Shown: positions 7,779-15,412, counted from the stretch's first letter. The stretch is 64,000 bases of DNA from JAAYCI01 sp964370045 (GCA_964370045.1 CAYJGZ010000001.1:124001-188000), one strand, 5' to 3'. Numbers and translations are program-made. The notes: generated from the letters alone by a model not told the origin.

Positions 7779-8744
7779 TTAAAAAGAAATCTTCTCAAGA
7801 ACATCCCTGTTTACGAGGTTTTCGGGGCACTTGCCCTCCAAAACGTCCGCAATGCCCACTGCGCTGTCCCATGCCATCGCATACAGTGCGGCATCGGTGA
7901 GAGCGGCGTTGTGGGGGGAGACGACTACGTTTTCAAGGCTGAACAGCTTGTTGTCGGCAGTGGGGGGCTCGGGGTCGAACACGTCAAGCCCTGCGCCTGC
8001 GAGCTGGCCGCTTGTGAGTGCGTCGTACAGCGCATCCTCGTCCAAAACAGGGCCACGGGAGGCGTTTACGATGTAGGAGCCTTTTTTCATCTTGGCAAAG
8101 GTCTCCTTGCCAAACAGCTTGTTTGTCTCGTCGGTGAGCGGCACGTGCACGCTGAGGAAGTCGGAGCAGGCGAGAACCTCATCAAGGCTCATCATGGTGA
8201 CGCCAAGGTCCTTTACGTCCTCCTGCTTCACGTATGGGTCGTATGCCACAAGCTTTACGCCAAAGCCGCTGAGCATCTTGCCCACAAGGCGTGCGATGCG
8301 GCCAAAGCCGGCAAGGCCGACAGTCTTGCCCAAAAGCTCGGTGTTTGTGTATGCACTGCGCTTTGCAAAGCCCTCTTTGCGGGTGGAGTTGTCCAAAACC
8401 ACAAGGTTTTTGGTCATGGCGATGATGAGAGCCACCGTGTGCTCCGCCACTGCGTTTATGTTGCTGGTGGGTGCGTTTACCACGCACACGCCCTTTTGGG
8501 TGGCGGTGGCAACGTCGATGTTGTCCACACCGATGCCGTGCTTGCCCACAGCCTTTAGCTCGGGCAGTGCCTCTATTACAGCGGCGGGGATTTTGGCAAC
8601 ACGCACAAGAATACCACCTGCGCCCGCACCCTCACGGATGATGGTGTCTGCGTCGGTGCCTGTGCCCTGCACAACCTCGAATTTACTTTTCAGCATTTCC
8701 ACCGCTGCGGGATGGATAGGCTCTGTGATAAGTACTTTTTGCAT
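7779..8744 (-). CDS. D-isomer-specific 2-hydroxyacid dehydrogenase
   Basis: A 321-residue NAD(P)-dependent oxidoreductase of the phosphoglycerate-dehydrogenase superfamily, without an ACT domain. The nucleotide loop is GLAGFGRIARLVGKML, with Ala in place of the third Gly. Catalytic Arg is in VNASRGPVLDEDAL, Glu in DVFDPEPP and His in SPHNAALT. It probably interconverts a 2-keto acid and a D-2-hydroxy acid made in this pathway. The ATG at 8744 follows AGAGGC. It lies directly downstream of the HpcH-type aldolase gene, which produces or consumes 2-keto acids. Serine biosynthesis is a less likely role given the absence of serC and the catabolic context. Confidence 0.8.
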   Translation of the reverse strand: MQKVLITEPIHPAAVEMLKSKFEVVQGTGTDADTIIREGAGAGGILVRVAKIPAAVIEALPELKAVGKHGIGVDNIDVATATQKGVCVVNAPTSNINAVAEHTVALIIAMTKNLVVLDNSTRKEGFAKRSAYTNTELLGKTVGLAGFGRIARLVGKMLSGFGVKLVAYDPYVKQEDVKDLGVTMMSLDEVLACSDFLSVHVPLTDETNKLFGKETFAKMKKGSYIVNASRGPVLDEDALYDALTSGQLAGAGLDVFDPEPPTADNKLFSLENVVVSPHNAALTDAALYAMAWDSAVGIADVLEGKCPENLVNRDVLEKISF

Positions 8745-8779
8745 GAATATGCCTCTTTTCCAAAACGATTTTAAGTGAT

Positions 8780-8827
8780 GCCGCACGGGCGGTGCTGTGC
8801 GTAAATAGCATCGCAAAGCCGTGCGGC
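8780..8827. other. Intergenic hairpin upstream of the dehydrogenase gene
   Basis: GCCGCACGG pairs with CCGTGCGGC, and GGTGCT pairs with AGCATC inside. It lies in the 221-bp gap before the dehydrogenase gene, next to a palindromic repeat copy. Confidence 0.45.
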
Positions 8828-8836
8828 TTTAGGGCA

Positions 8837-8946
8837 GGTGGGCAAAAGCGGTGAGTTAGTTTCTGGTATATCCCCCGCCGCAGGGGGGATATACAGCCTA
8901 TTTTACGTTTAAGCTTACTTGCAAATCACACCACATGTCCACTCTC
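8837..8946. repeat. Palindromic intergenic repeat, diverged copy (110 bp)
   Basis: The left end GGTGGGCAAAAGCGGTGA, a central hairpin GTATATCCCCC/GGGGGATATAC, an AT-rich right arm and the right end ACATGTCCACTCTC follow the layout of the 111-bp repeats at 10976, 29059 and 53085. Confidence 0.65.
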
Positions 8947-8965
8947 GGTTTCATGGGTGCGATTA

Positions 8966-9733
8966 TTACTCGCCGCGAAGCTCCTTGAGGAACGCTTTGG
9001 AGGAGCTCATTATCATGCCCTGGTCGCTGGAAAGCACGATGTACTGCACGCCACGCTCTGCCAATGCCTTTGCGGCGGCGGCGCTACCTGCGATGGTGCC
9101 AAGAGCCTTGTCGCTCTTCTTTGTCTTGTCGATGATGGTGTCGATAGCCTCTTTTACGGTGGGATGGCTTGTCTGGGAGGTCAGGCCGTAGGACTGGGAA
9201 AGATCCATGGGGCCTATGAAGATAACGTCGATGCCCTCAACCTTCAGCACTTCGTCAAGGCAGTCCACACATGTCTTTGTCTCACAGTGGGAGATAATCA
9301 TGGTGTTTTCGTTTGCGTATTTGATGTAGTCGGTAACAGAACCCGCTGCGTAGTTTGCGGCACGTACGCTGGGGGAAAGGCCACGTGTACCGATGGGCTC
9401 GTACTTCACGCTTTGCACAAGGCGCTTTGCATCTTCGGGTGTGTCTACGTTGGGTACCTGCACGCCTGCGTAGCCGATGTCAAGGTTTTGCAGAACCTCA
9501 ACCTTGTTGTTCTCTTTTACGCGAACAAAGGCGGTGATGCCGTAGGCCTCTGCCGCACGCAGAATGTTTGTAAGCTGCTCTCTGTCCATGGATACATGCT
9601 CGTTGTCAAGCACAAAAAAGTCGAAGCCTGCAAGAGCTACAACCTCTACAATAGATGGGTCGTTTGACTTGATAAAAGTGCCGTATACAACTTCACCGTT
9701 CTTGATTCTCTTTTTTACTGTGTTTTCACGCAT
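8966..9733 (-). CDS. HpcH/HpaI-type aldolase (class II, pyruvate-forming)
   Basis: A 255-residue TIM-barrel aldolase of the HpcH/HpaI/citrate lyase family, which cleaves 2-keto-3-deoxy acids to pyruvate and an aldehyde with a divalent metal. Visible motifs: VLDNEHVSMD, the substrate-binding GTRGLSPSVRAANY, the metal-side Glu in SHCETKT and the Asp in IFIGPMDLSQSYG. The length fits GarL/RhmA-like members. If the aldehyde formed is glyceraldehyde 3-phosphate or similar, the GAPDH and kinase at the end of this gene row could oxidise it. It is the promoter-proximal gene of the minus-strand cluster, facing away from the AraC-type gene at 10044. Confidence 0.8.
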   Translation of the reverse strand: MRENTVKKRIKNGEVVYGTFIKSNDPSIVEVVALAGFDFFVLDNEHVSMDREQLTNILRAAEAYGITAFVRVKENNKVEVLQNLDIGYAGVQVPNVDTPEDAKRLVQSVKYEPIGTRGLSPSVRAANYAAGSVTDYIKYANENTMIISHCETKTCVDCLDEVLKVEGIDVIFIGPMDLSQSYGLTSQTSHPTVKEAIDTIIDKTKKSDKALGTIAGSAAAAKALAERGVQYIVLSSDQGMIMSSSKAFLKELRGE

Positions 9734-9764
9734 GTTCTTTCCCCTCCAAGCAGTTTATATGGTA

Positions 9765-9793
9765 TTTTCATCACATGGTACTTATGCTATAAT
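9765..9793 (+). promoter_or_regulatory. Possible sigma-A promoter in the divergent region
   Basis: TTTTCA and TATAAT are separated by 17 bp on the plus strand. The start codon of the AraC-type gene is 250 bp downstream, so the leader would be long. The -10 box is perfect but the -35 box is only 4 of 6. Confidence 0.35.
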
Positions 9794-9842
9794 ACAAGAC
9801 ATAAAACCATAAAAAAGTCCGCTACGTCTAAGTATAGCCGTC

Positions 9843-9892
9843 TTGGCGCACCAAGGGTAGAATAAAACGGACACATTGGCGCACTAATGGGT
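9843..9892. promoter_or_regulatory. Direct repeat, possible regulator sites
   Basis: TTGGCGCACCAAGGGT at 9843 recurs as TTGGCGCACTAATGGGT at 9876, in the same direction and 33 bp apart, about three helix turns. AraC-type proteins often bind direct repeats, and this lies between the AraC-type gene and the cluster it probably controls. Confidence 0.45.
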
Positions 9893-10043
9893 CAAATGCG
9901 TTTTCTGTTTGATGCTTACTTTGGCATGTTGCGGTGAAGTCGTGGTGAAGTGTGTGTGCCAAAAGTGTGATTTATGCATAGTATTTTTTAGTGTATATGT
10001 AGCGTATTTTCGACATATCGACTGTTTTTGTGAGGGAAAAACC

Positions 10044-10940
10044 ATGCCAAACAGCTACCACGTCATAGACAAGGAAAGCAAAAAAAATGTAAATATGCAG
10101 GCCATTCCTTTTTGTGTGGAGCGCATGACAGTGCCGCAGACGGACAAAATGCATGTGCACGACTATGCACAGATTTCGGTGGTTATAGCGGGCAGGGCTA
10201 TTTTGTCGGTGAACGGCAGCGAGGTGACAGTGCGCGAGGGGGATGTGTACTTTGTGGAGAGTTATGCCCCTCACGCCCTGCGTAGCCCTCAAAAGCTTGA
10301 GGTGATAAACCTTTTATTTTATATGGATGACCTGCTAAAGCAGTCAAAGGGACTTCGTGAGCACCCGGGGTTTCGGGAGCTGTTTATGCCGGTGGGCGGT
10401 GGCGTAGGGCAGGAGAGCACACTGCGCAAGGTACATTTTCAGTATGAGACGCTGATGTTTGTGCTGCCGATTATCCAGCAGATGCTGTACGAGACGGAGC
10501 ACGGCCACATAGGCGCTGAAACGATGATACAAAGCTGTTTTTTGGTGCTGATAACCCAGCTGGTGCGGGAGCGCGAAAAGAGCGAGGAACACAGAGACCG
10601 TGAGGGAAACAAGCTGTATCGTGCGGTGTTTTATATGGAACAACACTTCACGGAGGCAATATCCCTCACCGAGCTTGCCAAGATGTCCTATTTGTCCGAG
10701 AGGCAGTTTAGGCGTCTTTTCACCCAGCACTACGGCATATCTCCCACACGTCATCTTCAGCAACTGCGCATAAATAAAGCGAGATACCTTTTGCGCAACA
10801 CCGAGCTGAACATAAACGAGATAGCCCAGAGCACCGGCTTTGTGGACAGTAATTACTTTACAAGGCTATTCAAGAGCGAGACGGGTATTCCGCCCAAGCA
10901 GTACCGTAGCGACCGACAGGACTTTGCCGAGGGGGAGTAG
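10044..10940 (+). CDS. AraC-family transcriptional regulator
   Basis: A 298-residue regulator with an N-terminal cupin-like sensing domain (residues about 25-100, with H-D-Y-A-Q and ESYAPHAL) and a C-terminal pair of helix-turn-helix motifs (about 200-295): ISLTELAKMSYLSERQFRRL and ELNINEIAQSTGFVDSNYFT followed by FKSETGIPPKQYR. The ATG at 10044 follows GAGGG; the frame is open further upstream but without a ribosome site. Being divergent from the eleven-gene catabolic row, it is the best candidate for its sugar-responsive regulator. A direct repeat in the gap may be its site. The effector is unknown. A terminator follows at 11087. Confidence 0.9.
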   Translation: MPNSYHVIDKESKKNVNMQAIPFCVERMTVPQTDKMHVHDYAQISVVIAGRAILSVNGSEVTVREGDVYFVESYAPHALRSPQKLEVINLLFYMDDLLKQSKGLREHPGFRELFMPVGGGVGQESTLRKVHFQYETLMFVLPIIQQMLYETEHGHIGAETMIQSCFLVLITQLVREREKSEEHRDREGNKLYRAVFYMEQHFTEAISLTELAKMSYLSERQFRRLFTQHYGISPTRHLQQLRINKARYLLRNTELNINEIAQSTGFVDSNYFTRLFKSETGIPPKQYRSDRQDFAEGE

Positions 10941-10975
10941 GCGCACCTCGCAAAAGCAAAACACATAAAAAAGAA

Positions 10976-11086
10976 GTGTGTCCAAATGCGGTGATTTATT
11001 TGCTATATCCCCCGCCGCATGCGGGGGATATAGCGCCTTCTTCTTGCGCCCAGCGTATTCTAAATCACCTCTATATGCCCACTCCC
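10976..11086 (+). repeat. Palindromic intergenic repeat, intact copy 1 (111 bp)
   Basis: One of three near-identical 111-bp copies (others 29059-29169 and, reversed, 53085-53195). It runs from GTGTGTCCAAATGCGG to a right end reading TATGCCCACTCCC. The central hairpin has 14-bp arms, GCTATATCCCCCGC and GCGGGGGATATAGC, around a 5-base loop. The right arm TTCTTCTTGCGCCCAGCG is conserved in all three. No coding frame. Confidence 0.85.
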
Positions 11087-11129
11087 AAAAAAAAGCAAGC
11101 AAGCCGTTTTTTGGCTCGCTTGCTTTTTT
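11087..11129 (+). terminator. Rho-independent terminator after the AraC-type gene
   Basis: AAAAAGCAAGC..AGCC pairs with GGCT.GCTTGCTTTTT around a T-rich loop, ending in a T-run on the plus strand. It directly follows a palindromic repeat copy. Confidence 0.8.
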
Positions 11130-11199
11130 GTGTCAGTAAGAAAGTTGGCATGAACATGTAGCGATACTTTAGAAGGAAAATTAAACTTGAAAAGAGGGC

Positions 11200-11233
11200 A
11201 GTATTATCCCCGCCTTCGGCAGGGGATAATACT
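11200..11233. repeat. Hairpin of the variable-arm type
   Basis: AGTATTATCCCC pairs perfectly with GGGGATAATACT around GCCTTCGGCA. The arm ends in CCCC like the palindromic repeat family, but the flanks are only weakly alike. It lies in the 395-bp gap between the AraC-type gene and the NTF2-like gene. Confidence 0.45.
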
Positions 11234-11335
11234 AAAAAACTAAACTATCGCTCTTGTCTGTGCCGAAAAAAGTCCGAATAATGCTATATACAAAATGCGG
11301 ATTTTAGGGCGATGCCCTGCATAGTGGCAGCAAAG

Positions 11336-11947
11336 TTACTCGCAGCAGCAAGGCTCCTCGATGAACACTTCCTCACAGCAGTACTCGTCGCTGGGGGGGA
11401 GTGCATCTACCTGCGCAGGTGCGCAGCAGGCAGGTGCATCGCTTGTCATCACTTCGCGCATCCAGTCCTGGCTGTCGCTGTTTTGCTCAAAGGTGATTTT
11501 CCACTTGCCATCAATCTTTTTGATGTAAATAATGCTCATGTTCATGCACTTGTTAAGCAGGGACTTGTAGGTGGGAGGGCCGTACTTGCTGGCGCCGTTG
11601 TTGTTGCCCCAGTAGTGTAGGCGGCGGCTTGCCTTGTAGAAGTTGTCATCCACCTTGTACACAATAATGCTCTCGATGTGTGTGCGAAGGTTTGGGAATG
11701 CGGCGCATAGCTCGGCAATATTTGCAATGATGTCCATAAGGCCGTTAAAGACGGTTTTGTCCTGTTTGTGGTACTCGCAGTCCTCTGCGTAGTAGTCTAA
11801 AACAAGGCCGTACATCTTATAGTCATATATAAGCTTTGTCATATTTGTGATGTAAGTACGCACATCGTCGTTGGTGTTGAACTCAATGGCGTCAAGGTCT
11901 TTATGTAGCTGCTTTATCTCAAGCTCGTGAAGTTTTTCTACTGTCAT
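11336..11947 (-). CDS. NTF2/SnoaL-like protein with a cysteine-rich tail
   Basis: A 203-residue protein. The core (residues about 10-165) has the alpha+beta cone pattern of NTF2-like proteins: TYITNMTKLIYDYKMYGLVLDYYAEDCEY, then beta strands and a closing IDGKWKITFEQ. These folds serve as isomerases, dehydratases or binding proteins. After residue 165 comes a tail with CC, CC and CCC groups (residues about 175-202), seven cysteines in 30 residues, which could hold metal or form disulfides. The ATG at 11947 follows AAAGGAGG at 12 bases. The partner at 12065 has the same fold but no tail. Function unknown; the adjacent DNA-binding gene and ABC importer suggest a role linked to sugar use. Confidence 0.7.
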   Translation of the reverse strand: MTVEKLHELEIKQLHKDLDAIEFNTNDDVRTYITNMTKLIYDYKMYGLVLDYYAEDCEYHKQDKTVFNGLMDIIANIAELCAAFPNLRTHIESIIVYKVDDNFYKASRRLHYWGNNNGASKYGPPTYKSLLNKCMNMSIIYIKKIDGKWKITFEQNSDSQDWMREVMTSDAPACCAPAQVDALPPSDEYCCEEVFIEEPCCCE

Positions 11948-12064
11948 GGCTGAATTATCCTCCTTTAATTTGCGGTTGGAAATGCTTTTGGTGAGATTAA
12001 CTTTGAGGTAAAAGAGTGAAAGCCATCCCACGAAAAGCGGGCAGAACACCTGCGATGTTAATGA

Positions 12065-12577
12065 TTAAGCGGTGGGTGCGTTGTCCGGCGCACGAACAAG
12101 CCATTCCTCGACAATCATCCAACGGCCGTTAATTTTGCGCACATCGCACTCGCACAGGTTCGCACGGCCTATCTGCACGTCGGGCAGAACCTTGCCCTCC
12201 TGCGCGGGGTAAGGGCCTTTGTCTGCGTCGTAGTAGGTTACCATCTGGATAAAACGGTAGCCGTCCTCTGCGTTGCCCTCGCAAAAGATTTCCACAAACA
12301 TCATCATCTCGCCCGGACGCTCACGCAGGCGAATGGCAAGGCTGCCCAGTGTGTCCGCAAATACTTTGGGGATGCCCTGAATGAAGTGGCCACCTGCGTG
12401 GTTCATCACGGCATCCTCATCGTAAAAATCGTATATCTTGCCCACGAAGAAGTCGTTCCAGATAAGGTAGGTATACTCCTTAAATAGGCGCATTACCTCC
12501 TCCGGGCTTTCAAGCTTGCAGTTGTCTACGTACATTTCCATGGACTTGCGTTCGTCGATGCGGGTACTTACCTTCAT
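12065..12577 (-). CDS. NTF2/SnoaL-like protein
   Basis: A 170-residue protein of the NTF2-like superfamily: SPEEVMRLFKEYTYLIWNDFFVGKIYDFYDEDAVMNHAGGHFIQG is the helix-strand opening and INGRWMIVEEWLVR the closing strand. The histidine in NHAGGHF and several acidic residues point into the expected pocket, but no known catalytic set was recognised. It is transcribed just before the second NTF2-like gene (117-bp gap), and the two may act together or form a heterodimer. TAGGTGG precedes the ATG. No substrate can be named. Confidence 0.7.
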   Translation of the reverse strand: MKVSTRIDERKSMEMYVDNCKLESPEEVMRLFKEYTYLIWNDFFVGKIYDFYDEDAVMNHAGGHFIQGIPKVFADTLGSLAIRLRERPGEMMMFVEIFCEGNAEDGYRFIQMVTYYDADKGPYPAQEGKVLPDVQIGRANLCECDVRKINGRWMIVEEWLVRAPDNAPTA

Positions 12578-12883
12578 TTACACAACCACCTAACAATACA
12601 TAGATTATGGGAGCAGTATCTTCGATACCCACCTTTAAGGCACGGTAGATAGTAAAAAATAAAGCCTGCCACGCGCTTATCATATCGCTGTAAACATTTT
12701 GTGTCAAGAGCAAAAGTACTAAAAAATTAAATTATAATATTTTTTTATGCTCAACAAGTCGATTGTGAAACATTTAAGCTACAAAACGTACAAAAAAGCA
12801 TAAGTAAAGCATGTAAATGTGCAATGAGTATAAATAAACACCGCCCTCATCGCTGTGGATGAAGGCGGTGCGTGTGAATGTGG
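12578..12883. other. Intergenic region, AT-rich
   Basis: 306 bp between the NTF2-like gene and the AraC-type HTH gene. It is AT-rich around 12700-12840. Apart from the hairpin at 12839-12870 nothing was recognised: no frame with a ribosome site and no clear promoter. Confidence 0.5.
12839..12870 (-). terminator. Hairpin after the AraC-type HTH gene
   Basis: CACCGCC.TCATC pairs with GATGA.GGCGGTG. On the minus strand it is followed by TTTATTTATA, so it can end transcription of the gene at 12884-13213. Confidence 0.6.
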
Positions 12884-13213
12884 CTACAATGTTTTTTGGA
12901 AGGCTCTGGGCGTCAGCTTTGTGTAGTGCTTAAAGTGCTTGTAAAAAGCAGAGTAGCTGTTATACCCCACGCTAAAGGCTGCCTCGGTACTGCTGACGCC
13001 GTTTGAAAGCAGTATCTTTGCCTTTTCTATACGCTTTAGAGCGATGTATCCCATCAGTGTGTGCCCTGTTTGCTTTTTGAACTGGTGGCATAGATAGTAC
13101 TTGCTGATGTTAAAGCGCTCGGAAAGCGAGTCCACACTGTGATGTAAGGAATAGTGTTCATTTATATATCTAATCAATGCGTTTATTTTTCCCTGCATGG
13201 GCGTTGTGGCCAC
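12884..13213 (-). CDS. AraC-type DNA-binding domain protein, no sensor domain
   Basis: Only the double helix-turn-helix of an AraC-type regulator is present, about 104-109 residues. First motif HSVDSLSERFNISKYYLCHQFKKQTG, second VSSTEAAFSVGYNSYSAFYKHFKHYT, then LTPRAF. An in-frame TAA lies 13 codons before the GTG at 13213, so no N-terminal sensor domain is encoded in frame. The start may be this GTG or the ATG at 13198; neither has a clear ribosome site. It could be a naturally short regulator or the remnant of a longer one. It points away from the importer lipoprotein gene, with a long palindrome at 13407 between them. Confidence 0.7.
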   Translation of the reverse strand: MATTPMQGKINALIRYINEHYSLHHSVDSLSERFNISKYYLCHQFKKQTGHTLMGYIALKRIEKAKILLSNGVSSTEAAFSVGYNSYSAFYKHFKHYTKLTPRAFQKTL

Positions 13214-13406
13214 AGGTAAATTTGCGATAATAGTTCCCCCTTGTTTTTAGTGTGAATGGAAAGCACATTCCTAAAATTCGGAAACAGGGATTTTGCGAAT
13301 GCCTGATATATTTTAAGCGAAAAAAAATGTGTATAAATAAGAGTGACAAAATTTGCAAAAATATTATACATAGATGCACGGGGTATGTCAAGTAAAAAAA
13401 CAAATT

Positions 13407-13453
13407 GACAAAATTTGTGTACAATTTGACAATGATTTGTACACAAATTTGTC
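13407..13453. promoter_or_regulatory. Long palindrome, putative operator
   Basis: The left arm GACAAAATTTGTGTACAAT and the right arm ATTTGTACACAAATTTGTC are inverted copies that differ by a one-base shift, 9 bp apart. A TTGACA at 13405 overlaps the left arm. The position between a DNA-binding protein gene and the ABC importer suggests a regulator site. Confidence 0.55.
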
Positions 13454-13536
13454 GTGGGGCGGCGAATAAAAGCAATAATAAGGAGGTTTTTTGAAAAAAA
13501 AGTGGGATATAATAATATCCGTTGCAAGGAGTATGA

Positions 13537-13734
13537 ATGGGCTTTGTCGATGAAAATGCAGCAAAAACTGTGACGCATGACAAAATCGAGTATACTCCAA
13601 GGCGAGAAAGTGTGAAATATATGTAGGACATTTTGCACAAAGTCATGGAGGAATGTGGATTTCTGAAGCTTCCTCTAAAAGTGCCGATGACCACAGCCGG
13701 ATGTGCCACAGTGGTACACATTGTGTGGTTTTAA
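13537..13734 (+). pseudogene. Small interrupted reading frame (in-frame TAG)
   Basis: AAGGAG precedes an ATG at 13537. The frame runs 29 codons (MGFVDENAAKTVTHDKIEY...), meets TAG at 13624, then stays open for another 35 codons to TAA at 13732, containing VMEECGFLKLPLKVPM. The two halves could be a short peptide followed by noise, a decayed gene, or a frame read through its TAG. The product was not recognised. The 770-bp gap 13214-13984 contains otherwise only the palindrome at 13407. Confidence 0.25.
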
Positions 13735-13984
13735 GGCAAAAGAACACTGCATGATAGGGTATATCGTGAACGAAATGCATGTAGTGTCAACGTGTTGTTT
13801 CCAATAAATCGGATGAGAGGGGCAAAGAGCAACTACTTACTGTTTATCTGGTTGGATGCTTTTGGGGAGACGAAAGCATTATTGTATGGTGGTTGATATA
13901 TTGCTTTTTAAGTTCGATTGAGGGTGCTTTTGTCACGCTTTAGGTTAGGTTCTTAAAAAAACATCAAGTAAGGAGAACAAAAGT

Positions 13985-15412
13985 ATGAAGAAGATTTTTG
14001 CACTTGCACTGGTTCTTTCACTGGCGCTTTCACTGGCAGCTTGTGGCGGTGGCGACGCAAGCAGCACACCTGCTTCCACAGCGGCACCTGCCGCATCCAC
14101 AGCAGCATCCGGCACAGAGGCCGGCGGCGACGACGCAGAGCAACTGGCTTTGTATGGTAACCTCATGGCAGGCAAGCCCTACGACGGCACAACGCTCAAC
14201 TACCTGGCAAACTCCCCCGGCAACGACATGTTTGAAATGCAGATGAAGTTTACACGTGAAATCTTTACTCCTCTCACCGGCATCGAAGTGGTTTGGGACC
14301 AAGGTCCTTGGAATGCGGTTTTGGAGAAGATGGTTGCTGACGCAGTAGGCGGCACAGGTTCTTTCGACCTTTACATGATAATGGACGCATGGGGCCCTAG
14401 CGTTGTGAACTACCTCATGCCCATCAATGACTACATCGAGCGTGATGGCATTGACATCAGCGACTTCCCCCCCGGATTCATGGATTTCGGCAAGATGGGC
14501 GATGACAGCGGCAACATCTACGGCCTGCCCACACGTGGCCACTTCCAGACAGTGTACTACCGCACAGACATTTACGAGGAGCTCGGTCTTGAGGTTCCCG
14601 TAACGATGGATGAGTTCTATGCTAACATGGACGCTGTTAAAGAAGCGTACCCCGATATGGGCGCTATCACAGTTCCTTACGGCATGAATGCTCAGCAGAA
14701 CCTGATGCCCTGGTACAACTTCTTCTACAGCCTGGGCGGTGAGTTCTTTGATGAGGACATGATGCCCATCTTCAACAGCGAAGCCGGTATTGAGGCAACT
14801 CAGATGTACGTAGACCTTCTCCTTGATGGATACGCACTTCCGGCCGACCTTGCATACGCAGAGAATGATGCTCGTGACGCTTTTGGCCGTGGCGAAGCTG
14901 CTCACTTCATCAACTGGAGCTGGGCACGTGGCAACTACGACAACGCCGAGCTGACAAGTGAAGCAGTTTTGGGCAACGTTTCTAACTTTGCTGTTCCTCA
15001 GTTCGTAGAGGGCACACCCGCAACAACACCCACAAACGGCTTTGCAACAGCTATCCCCCAGGCTTCTAAAAACCAAGATGCCGCTTGGGAATATGTGAAA
15101 TTCCTTTCCTCTGAGCAGCTTCAGCTTGATGTTTGCCTGGACCTTTCCGAGTACAGCGTAAACAGCATGACACGTACTTCTGTTATGACAAACCCCGACA
15201 TCAACGCTCTTGAAGGCCGTGAGGGCATGTGGGAAGCCGGCGCTCAGGTGCTGGAAACATCCCGTGGAATCCCCTTGCTGCCCGAGTACGCACAGGTTTC
15301 CGCACTTTTGGAAATTGCTGTGAACAACGCAGCCAGCGGTGCTGACGTTAAGACAGAGCTTGACAATGCGGCAGCACAGGCTACCCCCATTATGGAGGCA
15401 GCTTACGGCTAA
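13985..15412 (+). CDS. Sugar ABC transporter substrate-binding lipoprotein
   Basis: A 475-residue family 1 extracellular solute-binding protein. The signal peptide MKKIFALALVLSLALSLAAC ends in a lipobox (LAAC), so it is lipid-anchored outside the membrane. A Ser/Thr/Ala/Gly linker (residues about 22-50) follows, then the two-lobe binding fold with VLEKMVADAVGGTGSFDLYM, GNIYGLPTRG, VYYRTDIYEELGL and the late QASKNQDAAWEYVKFLSS. It delivers a sugar-like ligand to the two permeases downstream. AAGGAG precedes the ATG. A large hairpin follows the stop codon, which fits the usual excess of binding protein over permease. The ligand is unknown. Confidence 0.92.
   Translation: MKKIFALALVLSLALSLAACGGGDASSTPASTAAPAASTAASGTEAGGDDAEQLALYGNLMAGKPYDGTTLNYLANSPGNDMFEMQMKFTREIFTPLTGIEVVWDQGPWNAVLEKMVADAVGGTGSFDLYMIMDAWGPSVVNYLMPINDYIERDGIDISDFPPGFMDFGKMGDDSGNIYGLPTRGHFQTVYYRTDIYEELGLEVPVTMDEFYANMDAVKEAYPDMGAITVPYGMNAQQNLMPWYNFFYSLGGEFFDEDMMPIFNSEAGIEATQMYVDLLLDGYALPADLAYAENDARDAFGRGEAAHFINWSWARGNYDNAELTSEAVLGNVSNFAVPQFVEGTPATTPTNGFATAIPQASKNQDAAWEYVKFLSSEQLQLDVCLDLSEYSVNSMTRTSVMTNPDINALEGREGMWEAGAQVLETSRGIPLLPEYAQVSALLEIAVNNAASGADVKTELDNAAAQATPIMEAAYG

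Noticed and set aside
13183..13638. A 151-codon minus-strand frame upstream of the AraC-type HTH gene, as a possible lost sensor domain
   Set aside because: It is in another frame from the HTH domain, very rich in Phe, Ile, Cys and His as expected from AT-rich non-coding DNA, and does not resemble a cupin.
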